Under the pieces are notes generated by a model. The model made no database searches. It was not told the DNA's origin and worked only from the letters and a program-made list of their open reading frames with translations. Positions 35,416-37,481 of a stretch of 37,481 nt of DNA are shown here, piece by piece. A program made the position numbers and the translations under genes. Origin of the DNA: Bacteroidota bacterium. GTDB taxonomy: Bacteria > Bacteroidota > Ignavibacteria > Kryptoniales > JAKASW01. How positions within the stretch are numbered: position 1 is the first letter of the stretch; each line of letters begins with the position of its first letter. Location: assembly GCA_021794075.1 (NCBI GenBank), contig JAJYRM010000034.1:1-37481 (forward strand), in the 5' to 3' direction.

Positions 35416-37481
35416 TTACGTTACTCTGCTTTCAACTATGAATTTGTAGAAAAACTTCGCGTAAGCGATCAATCCGTCAGTTCCGTTAAAATAGAATGTG
35501 GCTATGAAAACCAGAGCTATAAGAATCAAAGAGCCGATAATCCCGACTCGAATAGTGGGCAGATCATAAATCACGCCTATACCGTGGAACAACCTGAAAA
35601 GACTTAGCAGCAGGAGAGCCACAAAAATCACAGCCGCGGCCCAAACGAACCTTGGATCACCAAGCAATCTGAAAAGTATCATATCCACAAGAATCAACGC
35701 TGCCATCGGAAGCACCGACCAGGTGGCAACAGTGAAAGCGCTCACCATCTGCAACCTTATTTTCACTGCAAAGGAGAATAGCTTTATTATCAACGTGATG
35801 ATCGCGATCAAGACCATGAACAGAACGGTGAAGGCAATTATAAAGCTGACCGGATGCCAGATGAGATAGTCGATCCTGATCTTAAGGAAATCACCCGGGA
35901 TGATCAGACCGAGCATCCTATCGAAGACGTAATTATCCTTGAAGGCGTATACAAGGCTGGAAAGGTATATAGCTATTCCACCGGATACCAATAAAAGCAC
36001 GGTTGTTGTCTGAAAAGCCGATATCATCCGCTGGTCGCGGATATCTGCAAAGAAATTGTACGGACGAAATACCGCGCGAGTCGCACTTTCCCTGAACCAG
36101 CGACGGCTGTAGTGAAGATAGGTTATTAAAACCAGCAGAAGCGTCGATAATATCACGAAGATGATGGGCGGAGTGTCCGAATAATTTCCGATCGGAAGAG
36201 TAGGAAGCGTCTCATCGTTGAAGAGAGCTCTAACCGCGGCGAATGACGGACGCTTCTCCCGCCAATAACTGACAAGCCCGTAAGTGTAAAGGTATGGATG
36301 ACCATTCTGAAGGAGATGCGGAACCGCGCCCTTCCAGTCGGAGTAGCTGTTTACTGATATTCCCGCAAAGTTACCATGCTCAACCGCTTCGTAGGCATCT
36401 ACAAGATATCTCGCCTGGTGTTCAAGTGAGAGCGGGTCTGAATACCCGTTGTGATTTCTCATCTGAGTCTGGGTCCCGACCGACGAAATCCAGTACGTCA
36501 GCCCTCCGGATGAAGCGACAGAAATTTCGGCGAGAAAATTCTTGAGCTTGCTTGAAGAGTTGAAAGGAGACAAATCCAGCCCAACGAAATCGGCGGCCGT
36601 GGTCATCGTGTCGGCCATACCGGTAAGCGGGGTATAGTAAAGAAGTTTGTCCGTTTCTTTGTGGACAATTGAAGCAGCGGCAGCAATATAGTTGCGGGTC
36701 GCGGCAGCCGTTGGGTCAAGGTTGCTTCCCGCCGAGATCGCCACGACGGAAGGATGCGAGCAAGTATTCTGGACAACTTCCTGGAGATAACCCTGCAGGG
36801 AGCTTCGGTACCTTTCCGATCCAAGGACAGGCGCGGGCGCATCGACGAGCGGCACCTCTTCGAATACCATCAGTCCGAAACGATCACAGAGATCAAGCAA
36901 CCCCTGCGAAGGAGGATACGCGACGACCCGGATTGCATTCGCGCCCAGAGTCTTTATGACCGCGACATCCTTTTCCAACTGGACCTCGCTTACCGCCGCA
37001 CCGACTCCCGGATAGTCGGCGGTATAATTCACGCTCTTCACGAATGTCGATTGGCCGTTCAGGTAGAACCGGCCATCCGAAACCGTCATAGTCCTGAATC
37101 CCAAATTCTGAGAGTATTGATCCAGCATCGTCTTACCACTGTAGACGAAGTACTCGATCGAGTAGAGATTGGGATGCGAAGGCGACCATAGGTTCGGATT
37201 CTGAACGGTGAGCGAAAGATTTATCTTGACGTTATGGTTTTGGGTAAGATCAAAGTTCACATCCGCTGACTTTGCCACGACGTTGCCCGTCGATTTATCG
37301 ACGAGGGTCGCGCGCGCGATAAGCGGTATAGTAGTCGCGCCTGAGTCTATCCCGTATCTGGAATAATCTGCCGCATACACGATGAAGTTGCTCTCCACAT
37401 TCGCAGCCGTGTTGGACGAGTTGAGCTGTATCTTGAACGTGGGATGATCGATATAGACGGGAGGCCTGACTTCGAGATAAA
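35416..37481 (-). CDS. GH2-like protein without catalytic glutamates, fused to a C-terminal membrane domain (5' end cut)
   Basis: The frame stays open past base 37481, so the start is outside; at least 687 residues are visible. The visible part begins in a GH2 Ig-like domain (LWSPSHPNLYSIEY, GFRTMTVSDGRFYLNGQ) followed by a TIM-barrel-like domain (SVNYTADYPGVGAAVSEVQ, LGANAIRVVAYPPSQGLLDLCDRFGLMVFEEVPL). The acid/base position GNE reads GSN (Asn codon at 36721-36723) and the nucleophile position TEFG reads SSVG (Ser codon at 36481-36483). Six membrane helices follow in the last 250 residues (IIFVILSTLLLVLITYL, TTVLLLVSGGIAIYLSSL and others). The globular part probably lies in the periplasm and may bind glycans rather than cut them. 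It is translated just before smc. Confidence 0.8.
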   Translation of the reverse strand, partial: YLEVRPPVYIDHPTFKIQLNSSNTAANVESNFIVYAADYSRYGIDSGATTIPLIARATLVDKSTGNVVAKSADVNFDLTQNHNVKINLSLTVQNPNLWSPSHPNLYSIEYFVYSGKTMLDQYSQNLGFRTMTVSDGRFYLNGQSTFVKSVNYTADYPGVGAAVSEVQLEKDVAVIKTLGANAIRVVAYPPSQGLLDLCDRFGLMVFEEVPLVDAPAPVLGSERYRSSLQGYLQEVVQNTCSHPSVVAISAGSNLDPTAAATRNYIAAAASIVHKETDKLLYYTPLTGMADTMTTAADFVGLDLSPFNSSSKLKNFLAEISVASSGGLTYWISSVGTQTQMRNHNGYSDPLSLEHQARYLVDAYEAVEHGNFAGISVNSYSDWKGAVPHLLQNGHPYLYTYGLVSYWREKRPSFAAVRALFNDETLPTLPIGNYSDTPPIIFVILSTLLLVLITYLHYSRRWFRESATRAVFRPYNFFADIRDQRMISAFQTTTVLLLVSGGIAIYLSSLVYAFKDNYVFDRMLGLIIPGDFLKIRIDYLIWHPVSFIIAFTVLFMVLIAIITLIIKLFSFAVKIRLQMVSAFTVATWSVLPMAALILVDMILFRLLGDPRFVWAAAVIFVALLLLSLFRLFHGIGVIYDLPTIRVGIIGSLILIALVFIATFYFNGTDGLIAYAKFFYKFIVESRVT

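Noticed and set aside
34744-35449. Two long plus-strand frames of 211 and 226 codons
   Set aside because: Both are antisense to the conserved N-terminal head of smc.

Overview
The window looks like chromosomal DNA from a free-living member of the FCB superphylum, most likely the Ignavibacteriota/Chlorobiota side of Bacteroidota. The evidence is a secreted protein ending in the YPNPFNP...VYDVLGQ...SGVYFYR type IX sorting tail, a PorQ-type outer-membrane protein, lipid A genes of a Gram-negative envelope, an F-type ATP synthase operon without beta and epsilon genes, and a pyruvoyl-dependent arginine decarboxylase. Several genes have clear Shine-Dalgarno sites and at least two promoters resemble TTGACA-N16/17-TATATT, which fits this side of the group better than Bacteroidia. 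The taxonomy is inference from protein style, not from a search.

Layout. 1-1557 (minus): a butyrate-kinase fragment and porQ. 1628-3985 (plus): two family 9 glycosyltransferases. 4054-10879 (minus): a type IX cargo glycoside hydrolase, rlmD, glycerate 2-kinase, a DUF2461 protein and glyS. 10880-11427: a 548-base gap with promoters facing both ways and an unexplained centre. 11428-13708 (plus): smpB, tyrS, pyruvoyl arginine decarboxylase, then a hairpin terminator. 13815-20545 (minus): one long operon, M23 peptidase - bactofilin - atpZ - atpI - atpB - atpE - atpF - atpH - atpA - atpG. 20744-23109 (plus): an acyl-CoA carboxylase carboxyltransferase subunit and an unrecognised exported protein. 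23066-37481 (minus): a membrane-anchored GH2-like protein (cut by the window end), smc, a HAD phosphatase, an isoprenylcysteine-methyltransferase-like membrane protein, lpxB, lpxK, a class I glutamine amidotransferase, ppdK, queA and ispD, mostly abutting or overlapping by a few bases.

How the genes work together. Most of the window is core machinery: translation (glyS, tyrS, smpB, queA, rlmD), energy (ATP synthase, PPDK, butyrate kinase), chromosome segregation (smc) and isoprenoid, lipid A and LPS-type sugar synthesis. The less ordinary parts concern the cell surface: PorQ and a type IX cargo enzyme close together, an M23-bactofilin pair heading the ATP synthase operon, and a GH2-like protein that has lost both catalytic glutamates and is fused to about six membrane helices. 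No CRISPR array, insertion sequence, prophage, tRNA or rRNA was seen, and I found no clear new multi-gene defence or mobile system.
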